A stretch of DNA of 64,000 bases, taken from positions 86,189 to 150,188 of the forward strand of contig NZ_JACBOT010000010.1 in assembly GCF_021532275.1 (NCBI RefSeq), given 5' to 3'. The notes under the pieces were generated by a model that ran no database searches, was not told where the DNA came from, and worked only from the letters and a program-made list of their open reading frames with translations. The position numbers were made by a program, and so were the translations under genes. Numbering within the stretch: position 1 is the first letter of the stretch; every line of letters starts with the position of its first letter. Shown piece after piece: positions 38,423 to 46,467 of this stretch. The DNA comes from Brevibacterium sp. UCMA 11754. Its GTDB lineage: Bacteria > Actinomycetota > Actinomycetes > Actinomycetales > Brevibacteriaceae.

Positions 38423-39000
38423 TGACACTCACTCCCCCATTGACCGGGCCGGTGCCGACCCAGCACGTGAGCCTCGACGTGGCATTCGCCGATACATCTG
38501 CCCAGGCACTGACCTTCAGCCTCGACCACGGCCGCATCACCCCTCTGGCCTCAGACTTCATCGACCTGCCGTCGTCGGATGGGCAGGACCGCTCGCGTCT
38601 CGAACTCCACGTCATCGGCTCATCCCACCAGGTCATCCTGAGCGAGAACGACGCTGACTCATTCATCGAAACCTTCGCCTGCCTCGGCGAGGATGAGCGT
38701 CCTGGCTGGGACACGACCCGCACCACTGCCGGAACCTGGTCGGGTTTCACCCGACATCAGTTCCGATGCGAGCTCACAGATGTGGCCGGCAGCTTCAGTG
38801 ATGCCGCCGCCGAGGTGGTGGCCCGTTCGAGTGCCCACGACCGTCACCTCGTCGTCGACTTCCCCGGTGAACCGGGTGCGCTCACAGCATTGGCGCTCAC
38901 GGACATGACAGCGGAGCAGGTCTCCTGGCAGAGCTGGCACTGCTATCCGCAGCACCGACAGATCGTGCACAGCCACAGTCAGCTGAGGAGGAGATCATGA
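38422..39000 (+). CDS. DUF2617 family protein
   Basis: A 192-residue soluble protein beginning at an ATG that shares one base with the DUF4178 stop. The sequence with HVIGSSHQVIL, THRT-like middle, and a C-terminal SWQSWHCYPQHRQIVHSHS motif rich in Trp and His fits DUF2617. The conserved His/Trp cluster may bind metal or nucleotide, which is a guess. It is characteristic of this actinobacterial gene set. Confidence 0.85.
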   Translation: MTLTPPLTGPVPTQHVSLDVAFADTSAQALTFSLDHGRITPLASDFIDLPSSDGQDRSRLELHVIGSSHQVILSENDADSFIETFACLGEDERPGWDTTRTTAGTWSGFTRHQFRCELTDVAGSFSDAAAEVVARSSAHDRHLVVDFPGEPGALTALALTDMTAEQVSWQSWHCYPQHRQIVHSHSQLRRRS

Positions 39001-39356
39001 GTCGCGATCCCAATGTCTCCATGGGCGGAGGCTCCTTCAACTTCGACGCCGAGAACGGGCGCGGCACCGGCGGCGGAGACCGCGGATCCGGGGGCAATCG
39101 CGGCTCCGGGCCCTCGAACAACCACTCCGGCGGCCCGAAGAGACGCTCCGGCTGCGGCACCGTCGTCATTCTCATCGTCATCGTCCTGATCCTCGGCAAC
39201 ATCATGAATGGCTGCACGGATGACTCGGACGGCTCGGGTGGCGGTGGCGGAGGATTCTTCTTCCTGCCCTTCTTCGGTGGCAGCTCCAGCAGCACAGGAT
39301 CGAACTACGGCGACGGCTCTGGATTCCGCGGCGGCGGACCCGGCACAGGCAAATGA
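38997..39356 (+). CDS. Gly/Ser/Asn-rich single-pass membrane protein
   Basis: A 119-residue protein overlapping the upstream gene by 4 bp (ATGA). The N-terminal 55 residues are Gly/Asn/Ser-rich, then CGTVVILIVIVLILGNIMNGC forms a membrane helix flanked by Cys, then a Gly/Phe stretch (FFFLPFFGG) and a Gly/Ser tail. In other genomes DUF4247 occupies this place; no clear match is seen here. Role unknown. Confidence 0.75.
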   Translation: MSRDPNVSMGGGSFNFDAENGRGTGGGDRGSGGNRGSGPSNNHSGGPKRRSGCGTVVILIVIVLILGNIMNGCTDDSDGSGGGGGGFFFLPFFGGSSSSTGSNYGDGSGFRGGGPGTGK

Positions 39357-39404
39357 CAGCGTTCGCGGCAAATGACAGTACCGACAGCACCCTGAAAGGC
39401 AATC

Positions 39405-39830
39405 ATGTTGGCAGACCTCTTCCTTGAGATCGGGATCGTCCTCTCCTACGCCGTGAGCGGCCTCGCACTGATGCTCATCGGCTACTTCGTCGTCGACCTC
39501 CTCACCCCCGGAAAGCTGCACGTCATCCTCTGGCAGCAGAAATCGAAGAATGCCGTGATCCTCGTCGCCTCCGACCTCCTCGGTGTGGCGATCATCGTCA
39601 TCGCCGCGATCCGGGCCAGCTCGGATGACTTCGCCTTCGGCATCATCTCCACCCTGGCCTTCGGCATCGTCGGCATCATCCTCATGGCCCTGAGCTTCCT
39701 GCTCATCGACGCCTTCACCCCCGGCAAGCTCGGCGACATGATCAAACCCGATGCGTTTCACCCTGAAGTCTGGGTCAATGCCTCCGCTCACGTGGGCATC
39801 GCGGGCATCATGGCCGCAGCGCTCCTTTGA
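39405..39830 (+). CDS. DUF350 membrane protein (YjfL-like)
   Basis: A 141-residue protein with four helices in two pseudo-repeats (VLSYAVSGLALMLIGYFVVDLLTPGKL and FGIVGIILMALSFLLIDAFTPGKL), the signature TPGKL occurring twice. DUF350/YjfL proteins are found with polyamine and glutathionylspermidine-type genes. The next gene starts at a TTG overlapping its stop. Confidence 0.9.
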   Translation: MLADLFLEIGIVLSYAVSGLALMLIGYFVVDLLTPGKLHVILWQQKSKNAVILVASDLLGVAIIVIAAIRASSDDFAFGIISTLAFGIVGIILMALSFLLIDAFTPGKLGDMIKPDAFHPEVWVNASAHVGIAGIMAAALL

Positions 39831-41455
39831 GTTCACCGACAGAGTCCAGCAACGCCGATACCATCGGCGGCAGCAGACCGATCACGCTGCCGCTGAAGCC
39901 GGGACCCGCCCGCTTCTTCGTGCTTCTGGCCGTCTTCATCTGCGCCAGCTGCGGCATGGTCTACGAGCTCGCGCTCGTCGCACTCGGCTCCTACCTCCTC
40001 GGCGACACAATTGTTCAGGCCTCGATCGTCCTCTCGGTCATGGTCTTCGCGATGGGCATCGGGTCCCTGGCCACGAAGCGCCTGACCGAGTTCGCCGCAG
40101 TCGCCTTCGCCCTCATCGAGGCGGCACTGGGCATCATCGGCGGCCTCTCGGTCATCCTGCTCTACCTCGCATTTGCCTTCGCCGACGTCTACACCGTGGC
40201 GATGGTCGCCCTCGCCTTCGTCATCGGTGCTCTCATCGGCGCGGAGATCCCCCTGCTCATGGAGCTCGTCCAACGCATCCGTGCGCAGAAGGCCTCCAGT
40301 GCCGTGGCCGATCTCTTCGCAGCGGACTACGTCGGCGGGCTCGTCGGCGGCCTCGCCTTCCCGTTCATCCTGCTTCCGGTCTTCGGTCTGCCCAGAGGCG
40401 CTCTGGCTGTGGGGATCACGAACGCCGTCGTCGGCATCCTCATCGTCCTCTGGCTCTTCCGCACCGAGATCCGCACCCGCACACAGGTGATTTTGGCGGG
40501 CCTGCTCGTCCTCATCGTCGGCGGACTCACCGTGGTCTGGGTGTTCACCGACGACATCGAGATGACGACCCGCCAGCGTCTCTACCGCGACCCGATCGTG
40601 TACTCCCAACGCACGGACTATCAGGAGATCGTGCTCACCGAATCGCAGAAGACCGGGGACACGAGGCTCTATCTCAATGGGGACCTGCAGTTCGCCTCGG
40701 CCGACGAATACCGTTATCACGAGTCCCTTGTCCATCCGCTCATGGACGGCCCCAAGCGCAACGTCCTCGTCCTCGGCGGCGGGGACGGTCTGGCCGTGCG
40801 GGAGATACTGAAATACCCCGACGTCGAATCGGTGACGCTCGTCGACCTCGACCCACGCGTCCTCGAACTTGCGAAGACCTCGGACCACTTCACCGACTTC
40901 AACAAGGATTCCCTTGACGATCCCCGAGTGAGAACCATCGCGGCGGACGCCTTCACCTGGCTGCGTGAAGCCAAGCACACCGCCTACGATGCGGTCATCG
41001 CCGATCTGCCCGACCCTGACGATGTGGCCACCTCGAAGCTCTACAGCATCGAGTTCTACGGTCTGATCAAGCAGGTGATGTCCCCCGAGGCCCGCCTCGT
41101 CGTCCAGGCCGGCTCCCCGTACTTCGCGCCGGAGGCGTATTGGGGCATCGGAGAGGCCGTCGCCGAGGCGGGCCTGACCACCACGCCCTATCACGTCGAT
41201 GTCCCCAGCTTCGGTGACTGGGGCTATTTCCTCGCCGATGTCTCAGGACACGACGGGACCGGTGAGAAGGGTCCGGACGTGACAATCCCCCGGGACGCTC
41301 CCGGGGGATTGAAATTCGCGACGTCTGAGGTGCTCGCTTCCTCCACCACGTTCCCGCCCGATCGTGATCGGGCCTCCGTCGGTGACGTTGAGGCTTCGAC
41401 CCTGCTCCACCCTCGCGTGCTCGATCAGGAGCGCGGAGCCTGGGTCGGGTACTGA
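39827..41455 (+). CDS. Membrane-anchored spermidine synthase-like aminopropyltransferase
   Basis: A 542-residue protein with a TTG start overlapping the DUF350 stop. Residues about 28-242 form about seven membrane helices. The C-terminal half is a spermidine-synthase fold: YQEIVLTE, LYLNGDLQFASADEYRYHE, SAM motif VLVLGGGDGLAVREI (about residue 312), VDLDPRVLELA, DAFTWL and ADLPDPDD with the catalytic Asp. Such fused proteins are annotated as polyamine aminopropyltransferases, but no SAM decarboxylase gene is near. The substrate could be something else at the membrane. Confidence 0.9.
   Translation: MSSPTESSNADTIGGSRPITLPLKPGPARFFVLLAVFICASCGMVYELALVALGSYLLGDTIVQASIVLSVMVFAMGIGSLATKRLTEFAAVAFALIEAALGIIGGLSVILLYLAFAFADVYTVAMVALAFVIGALIGAEIPLLMELVQRIRAQKASSAVADLFAADYVGGLVGGLAFPFILLPVFGLPRGALAVGITNAVVGILIVLWLFRTEIRTRTQVILAGLLVLIVGGLTVVWVFTDDIEMTTRQRLYRDPIVYSQRTDYQEIVLTESQKTGDTRLYLNGDLQFASADEYRYHESLVHPLMDGPKRNVLVLGGGDGLAVREILKYPDVESVTLVDLDPRVLELAKTSDHFTDFNKDSLDDPRVRTIAADAFTWLREAKHTAYDAVIADLPDPDDVATSKLYSIEFYGLIKQVMSPEARLVVQAGSPYFAPEAYWGIGEAVAEAGLTTTPYHVDVPSFGDWGYFLADVSGHDGTGEKGPDVTIPRDAPGGLKFATSEVLASSTTFPPDRDRASVGDVEASTLLHPRVLDQERGAWVGY
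41284..41310 (+). other. Perfect hairpin inside the aminopropyltransferase gene
   Basis: A 12-bp perfect stem (AATCCCCCGGGA) with a 3-nt loop lies in the coding sequence, 145 bp before the stop. It has the shape of a terminator but the reading frame continues with family-like sequence after it. Confidence 0.6.
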
Positions 41456-41474
41456 GTCTCAGCCAGTCTGAAGC

Positions 41475-41873
41475 TCAGGCTCCCAGCAGGCCGGCGAGTC
41501 CCGCGAAGCCTGCGATGGACAGGCCGAGCAGTCCGCCCAGTGCTGCCACCGAGATGAACACGATGCCGAGGATGAAGCCCCATTTGCCCATCTCGTTGTC
41601 GGCGAAGCCTGCGCCGCGTGAGTTCTTGCGTGCCATGTGACCGGTGATGATGCCGATGATCGGGCCGAGGAAATTGAAACCGAGGAACGTCGACAGGGTC
41701 GCGACCAGGGAGATGATCCCGAGGACCTTACCCGGATCCTCCTCGGCTCGAGGACGGTATGACTGCGGCGGCTGCGGCTGCGCGCCTGTGCCGTAGTTCT
41801 CAGCCGGATCGTAGTAGCCCCGGCTGCCGGAGTGCTGGTTGCTGTCAAAGTTGGGGGTGTAGTTGGTGTCCAT
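41475..41873 (-). CDS. DUF4190-like membrane protein
   Basis: A 132-residue protein with a Tyr/Pro/Gln-rich N-terminus of about 45 residues and two membrane segments (KVLGIISLVATLSTFLGFNFLGPIIGIITGHMA and WGFILGIVFISVAALGGLLGLSIAGFAGLAG), the DUF4190 pattern with GHMA(R/K)xxxxxxG. No function is known. It converges with the aminopropyltransferase gene with a 19-bp gap. Confidence 0.8.
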   Translation of the reverse strand: MDTNYTPNFDSNQHSGSRGYYDPAENYGTGAQPQPPQSYRPRAEEDPGKVLGIISLVATLSTFLGFNFLGPIIGIITGHMARKNSRGAGFADNEMGKWGFILGIVFISVAALGGLLGLSIAGFAGLAGLLGA

Positions 41874-41995
41874 GATTCTGCCTCTGCTCGTCTCTGTGCT
41901 GTTGGTACCAGCCTAGGAACTCTGCGCGGCGGGGTGAATGATATAAACCGTTGCGCTGCTCGGGGGTTTTCCCCCGTTTCGCTGAAGCAGCCGTT

Positions 41996-42598
41996 TCACT
42001 TCACGTCAACGAGGGCACGCCGCTCACGACCCATGAGGTAGAGCAGGATCTCCACGGGTTCGCCCGTGATGGTGATTCCGCCGGCCTTCCCGTTGCTTCC
42101 GCGGGTCTGCCTGCCCGCGCTGCGCTGGCCGAAGCCGGGACTGGAGATCTCCACACGACCTTCGGCCTTGGCCGCGAAGGGCAGGAGCGCGGTTCGGCAC
42201 GCGGCCCACACCGCACGGTTCTCCGACAGCGACAGCCTGCGTGGGATCCACTCGATCGCAGCACGGCGGATGTCCTCATGGTGGACGACGTATTCAGCGG
42301 TGTTCATCACCGATTCGACGCCGGGCCACCCGCCGGGAGTCCACCTCGGCGGGGATGCCACCAGACCCAGCAGATGCGAATACGGCATCGAGGCATACGC
42401 CTGCTCCTGCTCCTCGCGCTTGCCCTCGAACTTCGGCAAGAAGATGCCGAGGGCGGCAGCGGGATGACGCTCGCGAATCACGAGGTGTGTGGCCAGGTCA
42501 CGTGTCGTCCAGCCCTCGCACAGAGTCGGGGCGTCTTCACCGGCCCTGTTAGCTGTATCGACGAGGCGGAGACGTTCGGTTCGCGCAAGATTGGTCAT
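41996..42598 (-). CDS. TIGR03085 family protein (maleylpyruvate-isomerase-like fold)
   Basis: A 200-residue DinB/MDMPI-superfamily protein. N-terminal RTERLRLVDTANRAGEDAPTLCEGWTTRDLATHLVIRE holds the metal-binding His, and YVVHHEDIRRA gives the second metal His pair. This is the actinobacterial TIGR03085 group. The ATG overlaps the Sir2 stop by 4 bp, so the two are co-translated. Possible thiol-dependent (mycothiol) chemistry; inference from the superfamily only. Confidence 0.87.
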   Translation of the reverse strand: MTNLARTERLRLVDTANRAGEDAPTLCEGWTTRDLATHLVIRERHPAAALGIFLPKFEGKREEQEQAYASMPYSHLLGLVASPPRWTPGGWPGVESVMNTAEYVVHHEDIRRAAIEWIPRRLSLSENRAVWAACRTALLPFAAKAEGRVEISSPGFGQRSAGRQTRGSNGKAGGITITGEPVEILLYLMGRERRALVDVK

Positions 42599-43524
42599 GC
42601 CTGAAGCTTGTCATCATCGCCTTGGATTCCTCTGAGTGCCCAGTCCTGCACGAAATCGGCAACGCGGGAGATCGAGCGGTAGTCGGCGAGCTCATCGCCC
42701 CTGGTGGGACCGTCGGTGACGATGACGACCGGCTTCGACTCTTTAGCGGCCGCCCGGACGAATCGCAGCCCGGAAAGCACCGCGAGTGAGGATCCGAGCA
42801 CGACGATTCCGCTCGCCTCATCGCAGATGCGATTGGCTTCCTGCAGCCGTGCCGGCGGCACGGAGTCACCGAAGTACACGACGTCTGGTTTGAGCAATCC
42901 GCCGCAGCGGGGGCAATCGGCCACGATGAAGTCCGCCGTGTCCTCCAGATCCACGTCACCGTCGGGCGCCGTCTCGACATCGAACGGGTCGATTCCCACG
43001 AGTTTCGCGAAATCGGGGTTGAGCTCGCTGAGCCTGGTCTGGACCCAGTCGCGGTCGAACATGTGCCCCTGGTCAAGGCAGATGACGCGATCAAGGCTGC
43101 CGTGCAGGTCGATGACCGAACTGTCGCTGCCCATCTGCCTCGCCGCGGCCTGGTGGAGTCCGTCGACGTTCTGCGTGACGATTCCGGCAACGGGCAGCGC
43201 CGCGAGTCCCAGGTGGGCCGCGTTCGGACGCGCTGAGCGCATGCGCGGCCAGCCCACCCAGGAGCGCGCCCAGTAGCGGGCCCGCTGATCGGGGTGGGAC
43301 AGGAAGGTCTGGATCGTCATCGGCTGCCGTGGCACCGCGTCGGGTCCCCGATAGTCGGGAACTCCCGAGTCCGTGCTCATCCCGGCCCCGGTCAGCACCG
43401 CCCACCCGGAGGTGTCGACTCCCACGACCTCATCAACTCCGGTGAGCACGTCGATGATCTCCTCATCACTGTGGCTGGCCGCGGGCCGCGTCCGCCCTCG
43501 AAGCGGATCAAAGATGACTGCCAC
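42595..43524 (-). CDS. Sir2-family NAD-dependent deacylase
   Basis: A 309-residue sirtuin from GTG 43524 (GAGG upstream); a longer frame to 43593 would overlap the divergent flavodoxin gene. Motifs are TGAGMSTDSGVPDYRG, TQNVDGLHQAA and the catalytic His in DLHGSLDRVICL. The second zinc pair is CPRCGG, but the first reads CLDQGH: the second Cys is Gln, with a His two positions on. Possible substrates include acetylated Acs (gene at 10588). Confidence 0.92.
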   Translation of the reverse strand: MAVIFDPLRGRTRPAASHSDEEIIDVLTGVDEVVGVDTSGWAVLTGAGMSTDSGVPDYRGPDAVPRQPMTIQTFLSHPDQRARYWARSWVGWPRMRSARPNAAHLGLAALPVAGIVTQNVDGLHQAAARQMGSDSSVIDLHGSLDRVICLDQGHMFDRDWVQTRLSELNPDFAKLVGIDPFDVETAPDGDVDLEDTADFIVADCPRCGGLLKPDVVYFGDSVPPARLQEANRICDEASGIVVLGSSLAVLSGLRFVRAAAKESKPVVIVTDGPTRGDELADYRSISRVADFVQDWALRGIQGDDDKLQA

Positions 43525-43566
43525 GAATCCTCCCTCGTCGAACTGCTGCAGGGTTAGTCTGGTCCC

Positions 43567-44016
43567 ATGGTCAGCATATTGCTCGTTCATCATTCTCCGT
43601 CACAGGCAACGGCTGAAATCGCCGAGGCGGCGTTGTCCGGACTGCGCATGCCGGAGCTGGGTGCCGTCGACGTGACGGTCCGTCCCGCATTGGAGGCGAC
43701 GTCCGCGGACGTGCTCGCCGCCGATGGATTCATCCTCGGCACGACCGCGAACTTCGGCTACATCTCCGGTGCCCTCAAGCACTTCTTCGACACCACATAC
43801 GACGAGGTCAGGGAGCCGACCGCCGGCCGCCCGTTCTCCTATTGGATCCACGGTGGCTACGACACGACAGGGGCGGAGACCGCGATGAAGCAGATCACCA
43901 CGGGTCTGGGCTGGAAGCTCGCCTTCGACCCTCTCATCGTCACCGGTGAGGTCACCGATGACCACCTCTCCAGCGCGACCGAACTCGCGGCCACCGTGGC
44001 GGCTGCGGCCATGTGA
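43567..44016 (+). CDS. Flavodoxin-family (NADPH-dependent FMN reductase-like) protein
   Basis: A 149-residue flavoprotein: SILLVHHSPSQATAEIAEAAL is the FMN phosphate loop region, followed by DGFILGTTANFGYISGALKHFFDTTYDE (ISGALKHFFD is the WrbA/flavodoxin signature). FMN-dependent oxidoreductase; partner unknown. It is divergent from the Sir2 gene with 42 bp between starts. Confidence 0.88.
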   Translation: MVSILLVHHSPSQATAEIAEAALSGLRMPELGAVDVTVRPALEATSADVLAADGFILGTTANFGYISGALKHFFDTTYDEVREPTAGRPFSYWIHGGYDTTGAETAMKQITTGLGWKLAFDPLIVTGEVTDDHLSSATELAATVAAAAM

Positions 44017-44078
44017 GCGCCGGGCAGCACCGGCAATCTCCGACGCTCGCTCGACTCTCATTGAGATGAACTTCGCGA

Positions 44079-44105
44079 AAGTACTTTCCAATCTGGAAAG
44101 TACTT
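44079..44105 (+). promoter_or_regulatory. Perfect 27-bp inverted repeat upstream of the membrane protein/HTH operon
   Basis: An 11-bp arm AAGTACTTTCC, a 5-nt spacer and its exact reverse complement. Each arm itself contains the palindrome AAGTACTT. It lies 70 bp upstream of the operon start, where a promoter should be, and is a strong candidate operator for the winged-helix protein encoded at 44613. Confidence 0.6.
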
Positions 44106-44173
44106 GCTAGTCTGTAATCACTTCCACTCGGAGGACACCGCATCTCGGTGAAGACAGCAACGAAGGAGTTGTC

Positions 44174-44593
44174 ATGAGCACGCCCACTCCGCAGCAGGCA
44201 GAGGACCTTCTCTCGCAGGTCGAGTCACACCAGACTCAGGCCCGATCCGGCGATGCCTGGCCGCTGGTCACGATGCTCTTCGTCTACAGCGCAGCCGTCT
44301 CCGTGGGAATCCTCGCCGTGGGGATCATCGAGGACAATACGACTCAGCTGATCCTCCTCGGCGCAGGAGGGGCCTGGTTGGTGCCGGCCATCATCGTCTA
44401 TGTCGTCAAGGCTCTGAGCTGGAGCCGTCGTTCGACCGTCCTCCTCTGCACCTGGCTGCCGCTGATCTTCGTCGCCTTCTTCACCGCGATCATCGTCGAC
44501 TCGTTCACCCCTACTTCCTGGGTGCCGTTCGCTGCCGCCGGATTCCTCTGGGTCCTCTCCCCCATCATGGCCCTCTTCGGTCTGCGCCGCTGA
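44174..44593 (+). CDS. Four-helix membrane protein of unknown function
   Basis: A 139-residue protein with a soluble N-terminus (STPTPQQAEDLLSQVESHQTQAR) and four membrane helices (VTMLFVYSAAVSVGILAVGII, LILLGAGGAWLVPAIIVYVV, LCTWLPLIFVAFFTAIIVDSF, PFAAAGFLWVLSPIMALFGL). RBS GAAGGAG. It is coupled to the winged-helix regulator 19 bp downstream. No homologue recognised. Confidence 0.82.
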   Translation: MSTPTPQQAEDLLSQVESHQTQARSGDAWPLVTMLFVYSAAVSVGILAVGIIEDNTTQLILLGAGGAWLVPAIIVYVVKALSWSRRSTVLLCTWLPLIFVAFFTAIIVDSFTPTSWVPFAAAGFLWVLSPIMALFGLRR

Positions 44594-44612
44594 GTAGGGA
44601 CGGGGCACCAGA

Positions 44613-44954
44613 ATGAAGAACGAATCACACGAGGCGATCCCCAACCTCGGCGGCTCCCTGGCTCGGATCGAATCAGATCTGGGCAATCCCACTCGACTCG
44701 GAATCGTGGCGAGCCTGAAGAATCGGGACAGGGCCGAATTCAAACTCCTGCGCGACTCTCTCGGAGTCTCCGACTCCGTGCTCTCCCGACACATCTCCGC
44801 TCTCGAGAAGGCAGGCATGATCGAGGTCAGTAAGGGCTACGTCGGCAAGCGGCCGCGCACCTGGGTCTCCATCACCTCGGGTGGCCGCGATCGTCTCGAC
44901 GCTCATGTCCAAGCCCTGCGGGAACTCGCCGGTGGTGGATCTGACCAGCAGTGA
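44613..44954 (+). CDS. Winged-helix regulator (HTH_34/MarR-like)
   Basis: A 113-residue DNA-binding protein: NPTRLGIVASLKNRDRAEFKLLRDSLGVSDSVLSRHISALEKAGMIEVSKGYVGKRPRTWVSITSGGRD, the single-domain winged helix found with membrane proteins of this kind. It probably autoregulates the operon through the 44079 repeat. Confidence 0.9.
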   Translation: MKNESHEAIPNLGGSLARIESDLGNPTRLGIVASLKNRDRAEFKLLRDSLGVSDSVLSRHISALEKAGMIEVSKGYVGKRPRTWVSITSGGRDRLDAHVQALRELAGGGSDQQ

Positions 44955-45006
44955 CCTTCCGGACTTTCCCCGATAGCATGAGGAAAACCGATGCAAGGAG
45001 GCGTCC

Positions 45007-46431
45007 ATGGCCAGCAGCACAACCTCGGCGAACAGCGGACTCGAGTTCCGCGAACTGCACGAAGTATCGGAACTCATCAGGTCCGGGCGACTGAGCTCCA
45101 GAGACGCCACGCAGGCCATGTTCGATCGGATCGCCGAGCTCGACTCCCACCTTCTGTCCTTCGTCACCCTGATGCGGGAATCGGCACTGGCCGAGGCCGA
45201 TGCCCTCGATGCGCGTCTGGCTCGCGGGGACTGGCTGGGACCGCTGCACGGCGTGCCGCTGGCGATCAAGGACCTGGCCTACACTCACGACGCGCCGACG
45301 GGCGCGGGCACCACGATCCACGCCGACTTCCGACCCGACTACGATGCCACCGTCGTCGCTCGCCTGCGGGCTGCCGGGGCCGTGATCCTCGGGAAGCTGC
45401 GACTGACCGAAGGCGCATTCACCGGCCACCACCCGGACCTGCCGACTCCGGTCAATCCCTGGGAGCCGAACACCTGGTCCGGAGTCTCCTCATCCGGTTC
45501 GGGCGTCGCGACCGCCGCCGGCCTCTGCTACGGCTCCCTGGGCTCGGACACGGGCGGATCTATCCGGCTGCCCTCCTCGGCGAATGGGGTCACCGGACTC
45601 AAACCCACGTGGGGCCGGGTCTCGCGCAACGGCATCTTCCCGCTGGCTCCGAGCCTCGACCACATCGGCCCGATGACGCGCAGCGCACGGGACGCCGCCA
45701 TCATCCTCGAGGCCATCGCCGGGCATGATCCCAACGACCCGACCTCTGCCCTCGAACCGGTCCCCCGCTACAGCCGGCAGCTCGAACTCGACCACGCTCC
45801 GGTCGTCGGCTTCGACCGCGAACTGGCCGCCGAGCATTTCGATGACGCGACCAATGAGATGCTGGAGTCCACGATTGAGGTGCTCATCGACCTCGGTTGG
45901 CGCGTCCTCGACGTGCGCACGCCCGGGTTTCCCGAAGCGGCGCAGGAATGGACTGCGCTGTGCGGAATCGAGACCGCTGGCGTTCATGCAGAGAACTACC
46001 CGTCGAGGTCAGCCGAGTACGGACCCGACCTCGCTGGCCTCATCGAGATCGGGCGCGGACTGAGTGCCGTCGACTACCACGAGCTGCTCGAATCCAGGAG
46101 GGCATTCACCGGTCGCATGCGCGGACTCATGTCCGACATCGACCTGCTGCTGCTTCCGGGCATCGGAGCCGCCTCGCCGACGATCACTCAGATGGAGAAC
46201 CTCGGCTCGGATGCCGAACTGTTCGCGGGAGTCACGATCCCGACGGCACCGATCGACAACTGCGGCATGCCCTCAATCACTGTGCCTGCCGGTTTCACCG
46301 ATCGCGGCACCCCTCTGGCTGCTCAGTTCGTCGCCGGTGACTTTCAGGAGAGTCTGCTGTTGGCCGCCGGGCACGCGTTCCAACAGGCCACCGATTTCCA
46401 CCGACAGCACCCGCACATCGTGGCGGTCTAG
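45007..46431 (+). CDS. Amidase signature family enzyme
   Basis: A 474-residue amidase. RBS AAGGAGG and ATG 45007. The Ser-cisSer-Lys triad is visible: Lys in PLAIKDLAY, Ser in WSGVSSSGSGVATA and the nucleophile region GSDTGGSIRLPSS. Substrate cannot be told; the family includes GatA, and diverse amidases of environmental actinobacteria. No gatB/gatC neighbours, so not tRNA amidation. Confidence 0.93.
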   Translation: MASSTTSANSGLEFRELHEVSELIRSGRLSSRDATQAMFDRIAELDSHLLSFVTLMRESALAEADALDARLARGDWLGPLHGVPLAIKDLAYTHDAPTGAGTTIHADFRPDYDATVVARLRAAGAVILGKLRLTEGAFTGHHPDLPTPVNPWEPNTWSGVSSSGSGVATAAGLCYGSLGSDTGGSIRLPSSANGVTGLKPTWGRVSRNGIFPLAPSLDHIGPMTRSARDAAIILEAIAGHDPNDPTSALEPVPRYSRQLELDHAPVVGFDRELAAEHFDDATNEMLESTIEVLIDLGWRVLDVRTPGFPEAAQEWTALCGIETAGVHAENYPSRSAEYGPDLAGLIEIGRGLSAVDYHELLESRRAFTGRMRGLMSDIDLLLLPGIGAASPTITQMENLGSDAELFAGVTIPTAPIDNCGMPSITVPAGFTDRGTPLAAQFVAGDFQESLLLAAGHAFQQATDFHRQHPHIVAV

Positions 46432-46467
46432 ATTACCTCCCGAGGTCAACGCACGTATCCTTGTTCA

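Noticed and set aside
39751..40917. 388-codon Arg/Pro/His-rich open frame overlapping the aminopropyltransferase gene
   Set aside because: Composition is typical of an out-of-frame reading of high-GC coding DNA; the overlapping frame has clear family motifs.
41961..41976. CGGGGG-TTTT-CCCCCG hairpin after the TIGR03085 gene as a terminator
   Set aside because: The stem is only 6 bp with no U-tract on the relevant strand; too weak to call.
45007..46431. Amidase as GatA of the tRNA amidotransferase
   Set aside because: No gatB or gatC nearby and the N-terminal sequence fits the general amidase family.
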